From contig CALDZK010000007.1 of NCBI GenBank assembly GCA_937944145.1, positions 1-64,000 of the forward strand: DNA of 64,000 bases, read 5' to 3'. A program made the position numbers and the translations under genes. The stretch comes from an uncultured Candidatus Altimarinota bacterium (lineage in GTDB: Bacteria; Patescibacteriota; Gracilibacteria; BD1-5; UBA6164). The notes beneath the pieces were generated by a model. The model worked only from the letters and a program-made list of their open reading frames with translations. It ran no database searches and was not told where the DNA came from. Shown here in pieces: positions 52,883 through 63,587 of the stretch (positions are counted from its first letter, which is position 1; every line of letters begins with the position of its first letter).

Positions 52883-53527
52883 ATGAAAATATCTGAGAAA
52901 ATAAATATCCTCCGAGAAGAAACGTTTGCTATGTTTCCAGATGCTGTAACAGAACTCGATTATGAGAATCCTTTTCAACTCCTGATAGCTATACTCATGT
53001 CGGCTCAAACAACAGATATACAAGTAAACAAGGCAAATAAAAAGTTTTTTCAGGTACTCAAAACTCCTGAGGATGGCATAAGTCTATGAGTAGCAAAAAT
53101 CGAGAACTATATAAAAACAATCGGTTTTTACAAGAATAAGGCAAAAAACATACACACAACCTGCAAGATACTGATAGAAAAACATGATAGCATTCCTCCA
53201 AAAACTATTGAGGAACTCACAAAACTCGCAGGGGTAGGAACAAAAACAGCAAAGGTATTTCTCGCAGTTACAGAAGATGCTCCCTATCTCGCTGTAGATA
53301 CACATGTCCACAGAGTCCTCAATCGAGTTGGTATCGTAAACACCAAAACTCCGGATCAAACAGATAAAAGAGCCGAAAAGATATTTGCTCACAACAAACT
53401 CTGAACACTACACAATACTCTTATATTTTTTGGGAGATATCATTGTATAGCGCGAAAACCCAAGTGTGAAACGTGTCCAGTTCAGTCTATATGTAGGTAT
53501 TACAAGAAAAAAAATCCAAGCTCTTAG
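52883..53527 (+). CDS. nth: Endonuclease III
   Basis: 214 aa base-excision DNA glycosylase/AP lyase for oxidised pyrimidines. FQLLIAILMSAQTTDIQVNK, HhH LAGVGTKTAKVFLAV with catalytic Lys, catalytic Asp in LAVDTHVHRVLNRVG, and a complete Fe-S motif C-x6-C-x2-C-x5-C (CIARKPKCETCPVQSIC). In contrast with the MutY of this window the cluster is kept. Two UGA glycines. A terminator overlaps its stop. Confidence 0.96.
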
Positions 53528-53540
53528 GCTTGGATTTTTT
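53507..53540. terminator. Bidirectional terminator after nth
   Basis: AAAAAAATCCAAGC / GCTTGGATTTTTT with loop TCTTAG; contains the nth stop codon and abuts the convergent stop at 53539. Confidence 0.85.
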
Positions 53541-53811
53541 AGATATTTTCTGTAATAGTTTCAAATGTTTGTATTTTCCTCTTAGAATTAACTCTCTGGA
53601 GTTTGGTCTCGAGTGTTTGTATTTCCCCCTGAACCATATCAGTAGAACTAGGAGTTTCTTCTACGATACCCAGTACTTGGTTACGAAACTTTTCAAAACT
53701 CTCGAGAAAAGCAGGGTCTATCTGTCCTTGTAGACGCTGAAGTTTTTGAGCTACTTGTTGCTTTTTCCTCTTTTTATCAAAATGTGATTGGAGTCAATCG
53801 CTTACTGGCAT
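53539..53811 (-). CDS. Small helical/coiled-coil protein
   Basis: 90 aa, charged, with coiled-coil-like heptads (KKRKKQQVAQKLQRLQGQI and EIQTLETKLQRVNSKRKI). No family recognised. One UGA glycine at residue 6. Followed upstream by another small protein, 31 bases away, so they may form an operon. Confidence 0.6.
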
Positions 53812-53842
53812 AGTTGTATTTTTATTTTTGTAATGCTGATAT

Positions 53843-54136
53843 TTAAAACATTTTTCTAAACTCCCCTAGATCATCTGTTGTCTCCTGAGTAATACGCTTT
53901 TTGTGTATTATCCCTATCTGGGACTCTATATCACTGAGCGTTTCTCCGAGAAGTATCTCTTGCTCGAGCCCTATATCCTGATGAAGTTTCGTGATATTTC
54001 CAACGATAGTTTCGAAGTTATCTATCAGTTTTTGCTTCTTTCCAGGAGGAAGTATCTGATATATCTGAGATATCTCATACCTGTCCTTATCCTGGAGGTT
54101 ATATGTGTCAAATAATTTCTGAAGACGGATATTCAT
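53843..54136 (-). CDS. Small helical protein of unknown function
   Basis: 97 aa, soluble and helical (LQKLFDTYNLQDKDRYEISQ, KKQKLIDNFETIVGNITKL), ending EFRKMF. No in-frame UGA and no recognised family. The ATG is well placed and the ORF is compact, so I accept it as real with moderate confidence. Confidence 0.55.
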   Translation of the reverse strand: MNIRLQKLFDTYNLQDKDRYEISQIYQILPPGKKQKLIDNFETIVGNITKLHQDIGLEQEILLGETLSDIESQIGIIHKKRITQETTDDLGEFRKMF

Positions 54137-54265
54137 AAATATGTATCTAGTATCTGGATATATAAGCTAGTTTCTAGTATATCTTTCCATATAAAAAATC
54201 AAGGCTCATAGAGATACTCATATCTACCTAATAAGTCTACCATAGTTTTGAAATAGGGACAATAA

Positions 54266-55147
54266 TTATTTATTGACATAGTTACGAAACCATGTGAGTT
54301 GCCTCTTGGCATAATTACGACTATTTTGTTGGATGTTTGATATAGCTTCTCCTAGAGGAATTTCTGATCTGAGATATGGAAAAAACTCTTGATATCATAT
54401 AGCCTGCATCCCAAAATCGTGTTGGGTATATCCTCTTGCAAATAGTGATTCTATCTCTTCCACCAGTCACATATCCACCATCTTTTCTACCCTACAATTG
54501 ATTCTGGAGTACAGTTCTTCTCTGTCACCTCTATATGGGGTCAAAAAAAGAGTTTCATATTGTAGTTGTTTTTCATGAACAAATTCTTTTTTTGATTTTC
54601 CTGTGATTCTATGTATCTCGAGAGCTCTTTGTATCCTGCGAATATTATTTGGATGTATCTCGCTCGCGACTTCTGGGTCTACTCTCTCTAGTTCAGTATA
54701 GACTTCTGTAGGAGACAATAGTTCTATCTCAGCACGCACTTCACTATCACTTGGAGCCGTCGGAAAATCCCAGTTATATATCAAACTATCTATATAGAGG
54801 CCCGTACCTCAGACGAGTATGGGGATTTTTTGCTCACTATGAAGTTTCTCAATAATCTCTTTTGCTTGTTTTTGAAATTCTCAGACAGAGTATTCTTGGT
54901 TGGGTTCAATGATATCAAGCATATGATGTGGCACTCACTGCATTTCTTCGGGAGTGATCTTTCCGGTCCCGATATCCATATGCTGAAAAATCTGCCTACT
55001 ATCTGTGGAGATAATCTCACTCCCCAACTGTTTTGCTATATCGATACTCATATCAGTCTTCCCCGATCAGGTTGGACCATAGATGACGATTATTTTTTGT
55101 GTGTTTGATTGTTTTTGTGCAAAATCTTGAATCTGTTTCTGGTACAT
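54266..55147 (-). CDS. miaA: tRNA dimethylallyltransferase MiaA
   Basis: 293 aa. P-loop [19 protein letters not shown] (the first Gly of GSGKT is UGA), [54 protein letters not shown] and ITGKSKKEF, ending with [12 protein letters not shown]. It adds the isopentenyl group to A37 of tRNAs reading UNN codons. The UGA codon itself starts with U, so MiaA-modified tRNA may matter for decoding it; that link is speculation. Confidence 0.95.
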
Positions 55148-55236
55148 ATACGTATAGGTTATACTGAAAACAAAGGTACAAAAAAGAGAACAAAAATCAA
55201 GTTCTTCCTATGATATATCCAAAAGTATACTTTTAT

Positions 55237-55264
55237 TTGACTTTTTATTATTTTTATATATAAA
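55237..55264 (+). promoter_or_regulatory. Promoter for the giant LysM gene
   Basis: TTGACT (55237-55242), 16-base spacer, TATAAA (55259-55264), 35 bases before the ATG at 55300. Confidence 0.6.
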
Positions 55265-55299
55265 TACTATTACTTTGGTATTTTCTATATATATACTCT

Positions 55300-58200
55300 A
55301 TGTCGAAAAATCATATTCTCAGTGTTGCTCTCGCTGCAGGAATCGCTTCTACATCTGTGCCTAGTGGAGCTCAGGAAACTATAAACTACACGAGACACAG
55401 CGCGAGCGCTCTCACAGGGCAAAACGTATGCCTCATAGACAGCGATACTATCCAAGAAGAGATACGTAAACATACGAAAACTCATTTTATCCAATCAGGT
55501 GAAGTCATAGGTACTATCGCTCAAAAATATGGTATATCCAGCGACCAACTGGTAGAAATCAGAAAAGCTACCGAGTCTATACCTACAAATTTATCAGTTG
55601 ATCGGACGAAACTCAAAGCAGGAAAAACTATACAAGTCCCTATCAACCAGAGAGCTGTCAGGCAGATAGAGCTCTATACAGAACTACAAAAAAGAAAAAA
55701 TCTCGATATAGAACTCAATGCCCTCTATGAGGAGTGAAATATGCAAGAGTTACAAAAAAAACTCAATGAAACTGGTCCTCGTCTCTTTCCAAAAGAAGTA
55801 ATAAATCTCTGAATATCTGCTACCACTCAATGACTTCGAGGGAATATGGCAGCAGACTACGATCCTGATAATCCTATCATAAACGATACAGAGTTTCAAC
55901 GTGAAGTAGATTGTGCTGGGAAAATAAAGGCATTTTTTGGATATTCTCTCAAAAAGACAGACGACATCAAAAGACTCCTTGCATCAGAATGAGAGGACGC
56001 GTGGATACTCCTAGGATCACTACAAGATATAGGATTTACGAGAAAAACTGAGGACAACCTCATGGGTTTTTTTAACAAGGATAAGATCTGACAACGTGAG
56101 ATTATCAACGAAGAAGATGAAGTTGCCTACACACTCGCAAAACGTGCACTATCACTCAGGATTTTAAAAGGTGGAGTTCCAGGGAGTGTTGTGGGAGCCT
56201 ATTTCAAAGGAAGTAATTTCAAACACAGAGTAAAAGAGGAATACTTAGATAGAAAAGAGGCAGGAGAGGACTATCATATAAATACACACCAGTTTAAAAT
56301 GATTGGTATAGGAGAGCAAAACTTTCAAGCCGACAGAGTAAAAGACTATCGCAGTAGCTCAAGAGGAACACTCATGTCTAGTGAAATCGGAATCATAGAC
56401 TTTGTGACTAACTATATCCAGGATAAGGCTCCCTATCAGTGACTCAGGTCAAAGTCTAGAAGAGCTATCATAGAAACAGGACTCAAGAATTTTCACGAGT
56501 CTCTGAGTGTAGAAGTAAATGGCCAACAAATAGACCTACTCAGCGAGCTAGAAAAACCACAAGAGCAAAGAGTACAGATACAGGCAAGTGATACTATCAG
56601 ACTCTCTGGACCAGCAGCTAAGGACTGATTTCATGTAAAAACTTCTGATAACAAATACAAATCCGAAAATAATACTACCAGAACGTTTCTCTTTATTCAA
56701 GCCCTGGTAAATCCTGATTTTGTTCTCAGTGAAATGGTAGAACCAAGCAAAGAAATGCAAGACCATAAACCCGTCATAGGTGGAGTAGAGTATGATATAG
56801 CTGTAAAGAATTTTGTATATCTACAAGAAGGTGATACCATAGAAACTGCGTACAAAGAAGGAATTCTCAAATACATGATGTGACAAAACCATCTCCTAGA
56901 ATACACTCCAGAGCAAATCAGAAAACTCAACGAAATAGAAGAACAAAAAGACATCTCTCTGAAGAGACCCCTGATAACTTTCCTAAACAAACAAAGAATA
57001 AAACTGAGGAAGGATCGTGTAGAAGAGACTATAGCCTCCCTCACCGAAGAACAAAAAACATACCTCCAAAGTGAATATGCAAGGCAAATACGTGCCCTCA
57101 AAATCCTAGGATATATGCAAAGTGAATCTGAACCCAATGCGTGAACTGTCAAAACGCATGCCCCTATGCCTCTGATAGATACTAAAAAAACAGATATAGA
57201 TACTATATACACAACCTATCTCGATAAGAGAAAAAAAGAACTCGAAAAAGAATACAAAAACAGCTGTCATAGGGATCGTAATTTCATAGAGATACGCTTC
57301 TTGGAAGGAGACTCAAGTGCTCATGTATTTAGAAGAATTGCAACACAACTTACTCACTATACAGAAAGATTCCCGATCTTTGCTACTCTTGATGATTTCA
57401 CCCCTCTCCAGAGACAAGATTTCCTCTATAGAATAACACAAGACTCAAACATACCGGGACTAGACACTATAGCAGGAGCTATACCGGGTTCTGGAAATAT
57501 CGTCAAAGGGCTCGCAGATATATATACCATCGTAGAGAAAATATCTACAGAATCATATCTCCCTGAAATACAACTCTCAGAAGCCGATAAAATCGTAGTA
57601 GAAAACCTCGCAGATACCGAACACAAACGTAGATACTACGCATATATACTGGCTCAGGAGAGCTATGAGAGGTGATTTCCTGTGAGAAAAGTAACAAAAG
57701 AAATATCAAGAATCACAAAAATAAGAGATTCTCGCTCTTTTTGAGATGCTCAGCTCAGATTTGCAAACTTGCTCGATGCAACAAGAGTACTAAAATACTG
57801 GCCAGATCAGAGCCATATAGTAGATTTCCTAAAGGATCTTGAGACTCCAAAAATACAAAGTACTATATCGTACTTTCTCAGATTTGAAAAATACCATGCC
57901 ATCATAAAAAATGACCTCGATCAGGTAGAAAGACTCCGCACTCTCAACACACAAGTAACTCCTGAAAACAAGCAGAAAATAGGAAAAGAAATGTATGATA
58001 TCATCACCTGATTACTCAGGTTCGACGATGGAAGTGGGTCAAATATAATAGGAAAGGTTGCTACTATCTCTCTCCTAGACAATAAAGTAGTAGGACACCA
58101 CAACAACCTCATAAATTGGATGCATAGCTCTAAAAAACCTGTAGAGGACATACTCTCATCACCTGAACTCAAAGAGAGATTTACTAATCTGATACTCACT

Positions 58201-59382
58201 ATAGGTCATAGAGGAGAAACTACTATCCTCAGAGCTGTAATTGAAAACTACGTACTCAGAGTCCTAGAAGCTGCAGGTATAGACACGCAGAGTCCTGATT
58301 TTCCTGTACCAGAAATCAATATAAAATGACAAGTAGACTATAGCCGTACTACGAGCAGCAATAATCTCAATTTTTATAGTACTCAACTCTCTGGACATCC
58401 TCTAGAAAGCGTACTAAAAACTCATATACAAAATATTCAAGAGAAAAAATTATCTTCAACAAGTATTTTTGAACTCTTACAAGACACAAAAATACAAAAG
58501 TTCTTGTCAGATTCCCAAAGGGATACACATCTGCTCCCAACTATGTCAGAGTTTCAGACTCCAGGAATCAGGAAAGTACTCTTTGACTACACGACACCAC
58601 CTACAGATATGACTCCTCCAAAACCTGAGTCTCTCTCATCCAAGATAATAGAATTTTTCAAAATAATAGGAAAAAATGGAAATGCTATAGGGAATCTTTT
58701 TCTTTTCCTAATGAGTATATGATTTATGAGCTTTCCTATATTTAGACCTGTAGTATGAAAACTCTACAATATAATAAGACTCACAAATAAAGAAAACGAT
58801 ATACCTGCGACACTAGAGTTATTTGGTTTCGAGAAATTAGCAAAAGAAATCCGTGAAAAAAGAGAAACAAGAAATATCTGGTATATATTAAAAGGGAAAT
58901 GAGCCGTTAGACTCGTAAATAAATACCTACAACACAGACAGGACAATAAGATATTTGAGTACGCAAAACACAAAATCATACAAGAACAGATAGAAAAAAA
59001 GATAAAACAAGGAAAAATACTCGGTATAACAAATGATCCCCACTGAGAAAAAATACGGACAGAGTTCGAAGGAAACTATATAAAAAGAAGTACCCAGGCA
59101 AAAAGACTTGCTCTGAAAGAAATGAAAAGTAAGATAATATGAAGATACCAAGAATCATGGAAACTAGAAAATCCCTCCCTACACGACAGACTGAAACAAA
59201 AAATATCTGGACTTAAAAATATATTTTCAAAAACAACAAAAAAAGAAACTCCAAAACAAAAAATATCCGATGAAATAATAAATAATATATCCCCAGATAC
59301 AACTATATCTCCTGATTCTATTACTCAAAAAATCGAGAAAGTAACTAGAGATATAAAAGCATCTATACCAAAATCTGTCTAA
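55300..59382 (+). CDS. Giant secreted LysM protein (1360 aa)
   Basis: A signal peptide (ILSVALAAGIASTSVPSGAQE) opens it. One LysM-like domain at about residues 60-115 (HFIQSGEVIGTIAQKYGISSDQLVEI... LKAGKTIQVPI) would bind peptidoglycan. A very long, mostly helical,charged region without known domains follows; a hydrophobic stretch near 1127-1150 (IGNLFLFLMSIGFMSF) is a probable membrane segment, after which comes a basic C-terminus. The reading frame is continuous only with UGA as glycine, at about 20 places. I infer a cell-wall-associated architectural or effector protein. It converges on another LysM gene across a shared terminator. Confidence 0.8.
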
Positions 59383-59420
59383 CAAAAAAAGAGTATCTCA
59401 TGAGATACTCTTTTTTTGTT
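59381..59420. terminator. Perfect 40-base palindromic bidirectional terminator
   Basis: AACAAAAAAAGAGTATCTCA and TGAGATACTCTTTTTTTGTT are exact reverse complements, covering the stop codons of both convergent LysM genes (59380-59382 and 59419-59421). Confidence 0.9.
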
Positions 59421-60990
59421 ACATAGGAATCTGAAGAGTTTGTCAGATAGAGATCTTGTCTTTATCTACTATATTGTTTTTTCTAGCGATCTTATCAACG
59501 AGCTGTTGTATATCTGTAGATGAAGCATCGTCTGGGAGGTGTTTTCTAGATATATCCCAGAGACTATCTCACGCGTCTACCCTATATTTTGCAAATACCG
59601 ACTCAGACTCGTCCTCTACTCTCACTGATTGGGGTGGAAGTCATGATATCTTGAGCTCCTGTCATACTTCTAAGGTATCCTTATCTTTTATATCATTATC
59701 TTGTGCTATTTGATTTATTTTATTATTGATAGCATCTGATGATTTTATATCTGGAAAGTATGCTTGAACTATTCTCCAAAGGGATTGTCCTTTTACTACA
59801 GTATGTGTAATCATAGTATCTGTTTTTTCAATCTCAGGTGTTGCTTCTTGTTCTAGAACAGTAGACTCAGGTGTTGTTAATTCCCCAGGTTCAGGAACTG
59901 GAACCAATTCTATTGGCTCAACTGAAACTGGTAGTTCTTGAGGGGCTACTTCGTCTCATTCTTCTCATGGGAGTTCTGATCATGAAATAGGAGCATCCCC
60001 AGAAGTAGTAGATTCCTCATATACTATTTGATCAGAGGAAATGCTCGGTCTTTTCGTAGGAGAAGGAGTAGCTACTGGTTCAACTGATGATGATTCAGGA
60101 GTATCTCTCTCAGCAAAAACTGGAGTAGCAACAGTTCCCGAGCTTGGAGCTTGATCTGGGTCTATAGCCTGTTTTTTATTTTCTTGCACAGTGTCTGACT
60201 CTGACTTTACCTCATCTTTTGAAACATCACTTGCTCTCTCAGCAAAAACTGGAGTAGCAACAGTTCCAGAACTCGGAGCTTGGTCTGGGTCTATAGCTTC
60301 TTTTTTATCCTTCTGCGTAGTATCTGATTCTGACTTTACCTCATCTTTTGAAACATCACTTACTCTCTGAGCAAAAACTGGAGTAGCAACAGTTCCAGAA
60401 CTTGGAGCTTGGTCTGGGTCTATAGCTTCTTTTTTATCTCTCTGCGTAGTATCTGATTCTGACTTTACCTCATCTTTTGAAACATCACCTACCCTCTGAG
60501 CAAAAACTGGAGTAGCAACAGTTCCCGAGCTTGGAGCTTGGTCTGGGTCTATTCTCGGTATATCTCACTCTTCTCCTGGCAATTCTGATCATGAAATAGG
60601 AGCATCTACTCACGTCTCTGACTCTTCATATACGACTGTCTGTAGTGGTTTTTGAGCGAGATCATCTCAATACCTCTCTAAAAGCTGTGACTTTACAACT
60701 CCTAGAAGTATAGAATTTCATTTTTTAAACTCTTGTATTTTTTCTGATCTCCATCTGGCATCTTTTCCAGGAACTCTCTTTATGAGATCTTCTACTTCTT
60801 TCCATAGCATCTCTCTTACTTGTGATTCCAGAACTTCTTCTTTTATCCTCGTCTGTTCTGTAGATGCTTCTGCAACTACCATCCTCTCTTCAACAGCAGG
60901 TTGATCTACCTTTTCAGGAGAAACTGGACTTGGGACTTCACTACCAGAACTTTTCTCTGGTCACTTTTTACTAAAAAATCAAAAAACCAT
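59419..60990 (-). CDS. LysM protein with 43-aa tandem repeats
   Basis: 523 aa. No signal peptide (MVFGFFSKKGPEKSS). Residues about 145-325 consist of near-identical tandem units IDPDQAPSSGTVATPVFA(Q/E)R + VSKDEVKSESDTTQ, an acidic Pro/Ser/Thr-rich spacer. Two LysM domains fill the C-terminus: HTVVKGQSLWRIVQAYFP...LKIS and YRVDAGDSLWDISRKHLP...LQIP. Wall binding would need export by an unrecognised route; otherwise it may be cytoplasmic-side. It is transcribed downstream of the coiled-coil gene. Confidence 0.85.
60104..60572 (-). repeat. Tandem 129-bp coding repeats (about four copies)
   Basis: Identical blocks such as CAAAAACTGGAGTAGCAACA and TCTGGGTCTATAGCTTCTTT recur every 129 bases (GGGTCTAT near 60158, 60287, 60416, 60545). 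43 codons per unit keeps frame; middle copies are almost identical at DNA level, indicating recent expansion or conversion. Confidence 0.9.
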
Positions 60991-61028
60991 AAAAATACGC
61001 TTATTAAGATATTACTCTATAAGCGTAT
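60991..61028 (-). terminator. Hairpin between coiled-coil gene and LysM gene
   Basis: ATACGCTTAT / ATAAGCGTAT stem, then TTTTT (minus sense) running into the LysM ATG. It may terminate or attenuate transcription from upstream. Confidence 0.6.
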
Positions 61029-61063
61029 CATATATATGTTCCTATTGCAAAAAATACAAATAC

Positions 61064-62803
61064 TTAATCTATTTTTGCTGCAACAGCAAAATCAAGAGCT
61101 TCTTTGACACTACTAAGTTTTGCTGTCAGATCACTGTTTTCTCCTTCTAACTGGGTTACTTTCTTTTTAAATTCTTCTAATTGCTTTAGAAGTTCTGTAT
61201 TAACGTCAGTAAGTTCTGTGTTTTTTCTACTTATTTCTATATTGTCTGATATAGACTCGTTCAACTGCTCTTCTCATGATTTCTTTGCACTCTGCAGTTG
61301 GATTATCTCATCTTTAGAATTCTCTAACTCCTTTAAAAGTCTTGTATTAACATCAGTAAGTTCTGTGTTTTTTCTACTTATTTCTATATTCTCTGATATA
61401 GACTCGTTCAACTGTCCTACTCCGGAAGTTCTTGCCTTATCCAGCAATTGTACTTGCTCTCTCAGTTCAGAGTTAGAAGAGCTAAGTTGCTGATTCGCTT
61501 GTTCTAATTTTTGATTCTCTGTCAGGGTCGTATCAAGTTTTTTGAGCTCTGACCTTAGTGAAGCTACTTCTCTATCAAGTACCTCTATTTCTGTATCTTT
61601 ATTTGTAATAATTCCTATGTACTCTTTTTTTATATCTCCTAACTGTTTTTCAAAATTTGTAAAAATTGTATCAAGAAGCTGACTTGTATCTGTTTCGAGA
61701 TTACCAGATCGATCCAAAGAAACATCTGAGGGAATCGCAGCATAAAAACCAGATATGTTTTTCTTGTGTCACTCTATACTATTTTCAAGTTTTGTGATCT
61801 CATCTTGCTTCTCTGATAGTAGTCAGTCCTTACTTGCAAGTTCTGCAGTATAAGCAGCTGTATTGTTTGCTATCTTTGTAGTATAGTGCTCGTCTTTATC
61901 ATGCTTTGCTTTTTCTATATCGCTTTGTGCTTGTTTCTTAATAGAAACCAATTCTGATTCCAGATCAGTCAGTTCCCTACCGAGTTGTTCTATCTCGCTT
62001 TCCTTAGATGATATAGTACGATTTTTTGAGCTAATGCTTGATTGTAATTGTCTAACTTTCGCTGCATATTCTTTGTATTTATTTAGAGCATCTTGCTGTG
62101 GTAGACTCAAGTCTGCATACAAAAGCGAAGCTATCGCAGCATCTGCTTGGTATTTGTGATCTATATCTGAAAGAGAAGCCGTATCGAGATCTGGGAGATC
62201 ATCAAGTGATTTGTGCCTCTGTATAGTAACCGTCTTTCACTTTTTATCTGCTGTGATATATATATCCTCTGAAAAAAGTGGAGTAGATGCTACATTTGTA
62301 TGATGTAACACATTGTATCCCTCTCACTCAAGACTCTCTATAATAAAAGTCAGCTTCTCCAAATCCTTATGTCAATGTAGTGTATATCCATTTTCAAGCA
62401 AAGAATATAACAGTTCTAATATATGTCCTCTCATATACTCTGAAACTTTTGGTAGTATATGTTGTTGACGTAAAACATAATTATTATAGAGTGACAAAAC
62501 ATCTAATTTCCCGACTACTCATGTTTTATCTACAGTTTCATACAATGAAGTCAAATGCCCCCATATAGAATTTGTTGCGTCCTCTGAGCTTGATAAAGGT
62601 GAACTCAGTCTAGTTATATCTGGTGTTTGTGACGAAATAGTAGTAGATCTACCATCTACCGTTCCATCTGCCTGCGCTGGAGTAGCAATAGTCATCAATG
62701 ATATTCCTATAGCTCCTAATAGATTTGAAACACTCTTTGAGTGATTTCATTGCTTTGTTGCTAGAACTCAGGTATTATTAGATTCTGTAGTTGTATTTTT
62801 CAT
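61064..62803 (-). CDS. Secreted coiled-coil protein with internal duplication
   Basis: 579 aa. A long basic/polar N-terminus is followed by a hydrophobic core (LLGAIGISLMTIATPAQA) and cleavage-like AQA-DG: a signal peptide. From residue 230 to the end it is continuous coiled coil (SKESEIEQLGRELTDLESEL and similar). A 43-residue block beginning QLNESIS(E/D)NIEISRKNTE is duplicated near the C-terminus (about 61300-61412 and 61170-61275). An ATG two codons upstream (62809) is an alternative start. A structural surface or periplasmic protein is likely. Confidence 0.75.
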
Positions 62804-62850
62804 AAACATATTGTATGAATAAATAGGGTAAAAATACTATTTGTTTTGTA

Positions 62851-62878
62851 TTTATATTTAAATTATTATATTTGTCAA
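62851..62878 (-). promoter_or_regulatory. Sigma70-type promoter for the coiled-coil gene
   Basis: Minus sense: perfect TTGACA (62878-62873), 16-base spacer, TATAAA (62856-62851), about 45 bases upstream of the start codon. Confidence 0.7.
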
Positions 62879-62942
62879 ATAAATATATTATTTTTATCTA
62901 TCTTCTATCATTTTACAGGTCAAAAAAACTCATACAAAAAAT

Positions 62943-62970
62943 TTGACTTTCCATGCTTTGATAATAATAT
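62943..62970 (+). promoter_or_regulatory. Probable promoter of the tRNA cluster
   Basis: TTGACT (62943-62948), 16 bases, TAATAT (62965-62970), 24 bases before tRNA-Thr. Confidence 0.5.
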
Positions 62971-62994
62971 ATGTGTCGTTTCAGAGAGACAGAT

Positions 62995-63070
62995 GCCACT
63001 TTAGCTCAGTTGGTAGAGCACTCGCCTTGTAAGCGAATGGTCGTCGGTTCAAGTCCGACAAGTGGCTCCA
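62995..63070 (+). tRNA. tRNA-Thr (anticodon TGT), CCA encoded
   Basis: Acceptor GCCACTT / AAGTGGC, D arm GCTCAGTTGGTAGAGC, anticodon loop CTTGTAA giving TGT, T arm GTCGG-TTCAAGT-CCGAC, terminal CCA. Confidence 0.96.
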
Positions 63071-63158
63071 TTAGATATACATATGTAAAGTGGAAAGTTA
63101 AAAGTTAAAAGTTTCTAAAGCCTACTTTTAGCAAAAGACTTTCTACTTTTTACTTTAC

Positions 63159-63243
63159 GGGCAGTTACCAGAGCGGTCAAATGGGGTGGACTGTAAATCC
63201 ACTGGCTTAGCCTTCGGGGGTTCGAATCCCTCACTGCCCACCA
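63159..63243 (+). tRNA. tRNA-Tyr (anticodon GTA), long variable arm, CCA encoded
   Basis: Acceptor GGGCAGT / ACTGCCC, anticodon stem-loop TGGACTGTAAATCCA giving GTA, variable arm GGCTTAGCCTTC, T arm GGGGG-TTCGAAT-CCCTC, terminal CCA. Confidence 0.95.
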
Positions 63244-63290
63244 AAATTGTACATATGTGATTGGGATGAGAAGTTTATGCCCTTTGGGTA

Positions 63291-63309
63291 AATCCCTCAC
63301 TGCCCACCA
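63291..63309 (+). repeat. Duplicate of the 3' end of tRNA-Tyr
   Basis: AATCCCTCACTGCCCACCA repeats the last 19 bases of tRNA-Tyr, 66 bases downstream of the original. Looks like an att-type or slippage scar. Confidence 0.7.
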
Positions 63310-63367
63310 TTTTTCACCCGAAACTTTGAATTTTCTATGTTTCAGATGAAAACACTATAGTCTATAT

Positions 63368-63451
63368 GCCCAGGTGGTGGAATTGGTAGACACGCTGGTC
63401 TTAGAAACCAGTGCTTCACGCGTGCGAGTTCGAGTCTCGCCCTGGGCACCA
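63368..63451 (+). tRNA. tRNA-Leu (anticodon TAG), CCA encoded
   Basis: Acceptor GCCCAGG / CCTGGGC, anticodon stem CTGGT/ACCAG with loop CTTAGAA giving TAG, long variable arm (TGCTTCACGCGTG), T arm GCGAG-TTCGAGT-CTCGC, CCA end. Confidence 0.95.
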
Positions 63452-63587
63452 TTTCCAAAAATAAAGTTAAATCGATTGCATCTTGGCTATGCTCGATGTA
63501 ACTTTCCTTCTGACTTGCTAACGCTCGTCGCAAGAGAAACTTATATTTTTTTGTACCGTATTGAGCGGGCAAGTAAAACAATACATT

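Noticed and set aside
4514-53527. UGA as selenocysteine or programmed read-through
   Set aside because: UGA is too frequent, lies at glycine positions and shows no downstream selenocysteine-type hairpins.
55300-59382. Apparent decayed gene cut into more than ten ORFs
   Set aside because: One frame is continuous over 1361 codons once UGA is glycine; the only TAA is at the end.
60104-60572. Regular repeats resembling a CRISPR array
   Set aside because: Units are 129 bp, contiguous, translated in frame, and have no short repeats with unique spacers. No CRISPR array was seen in the window.
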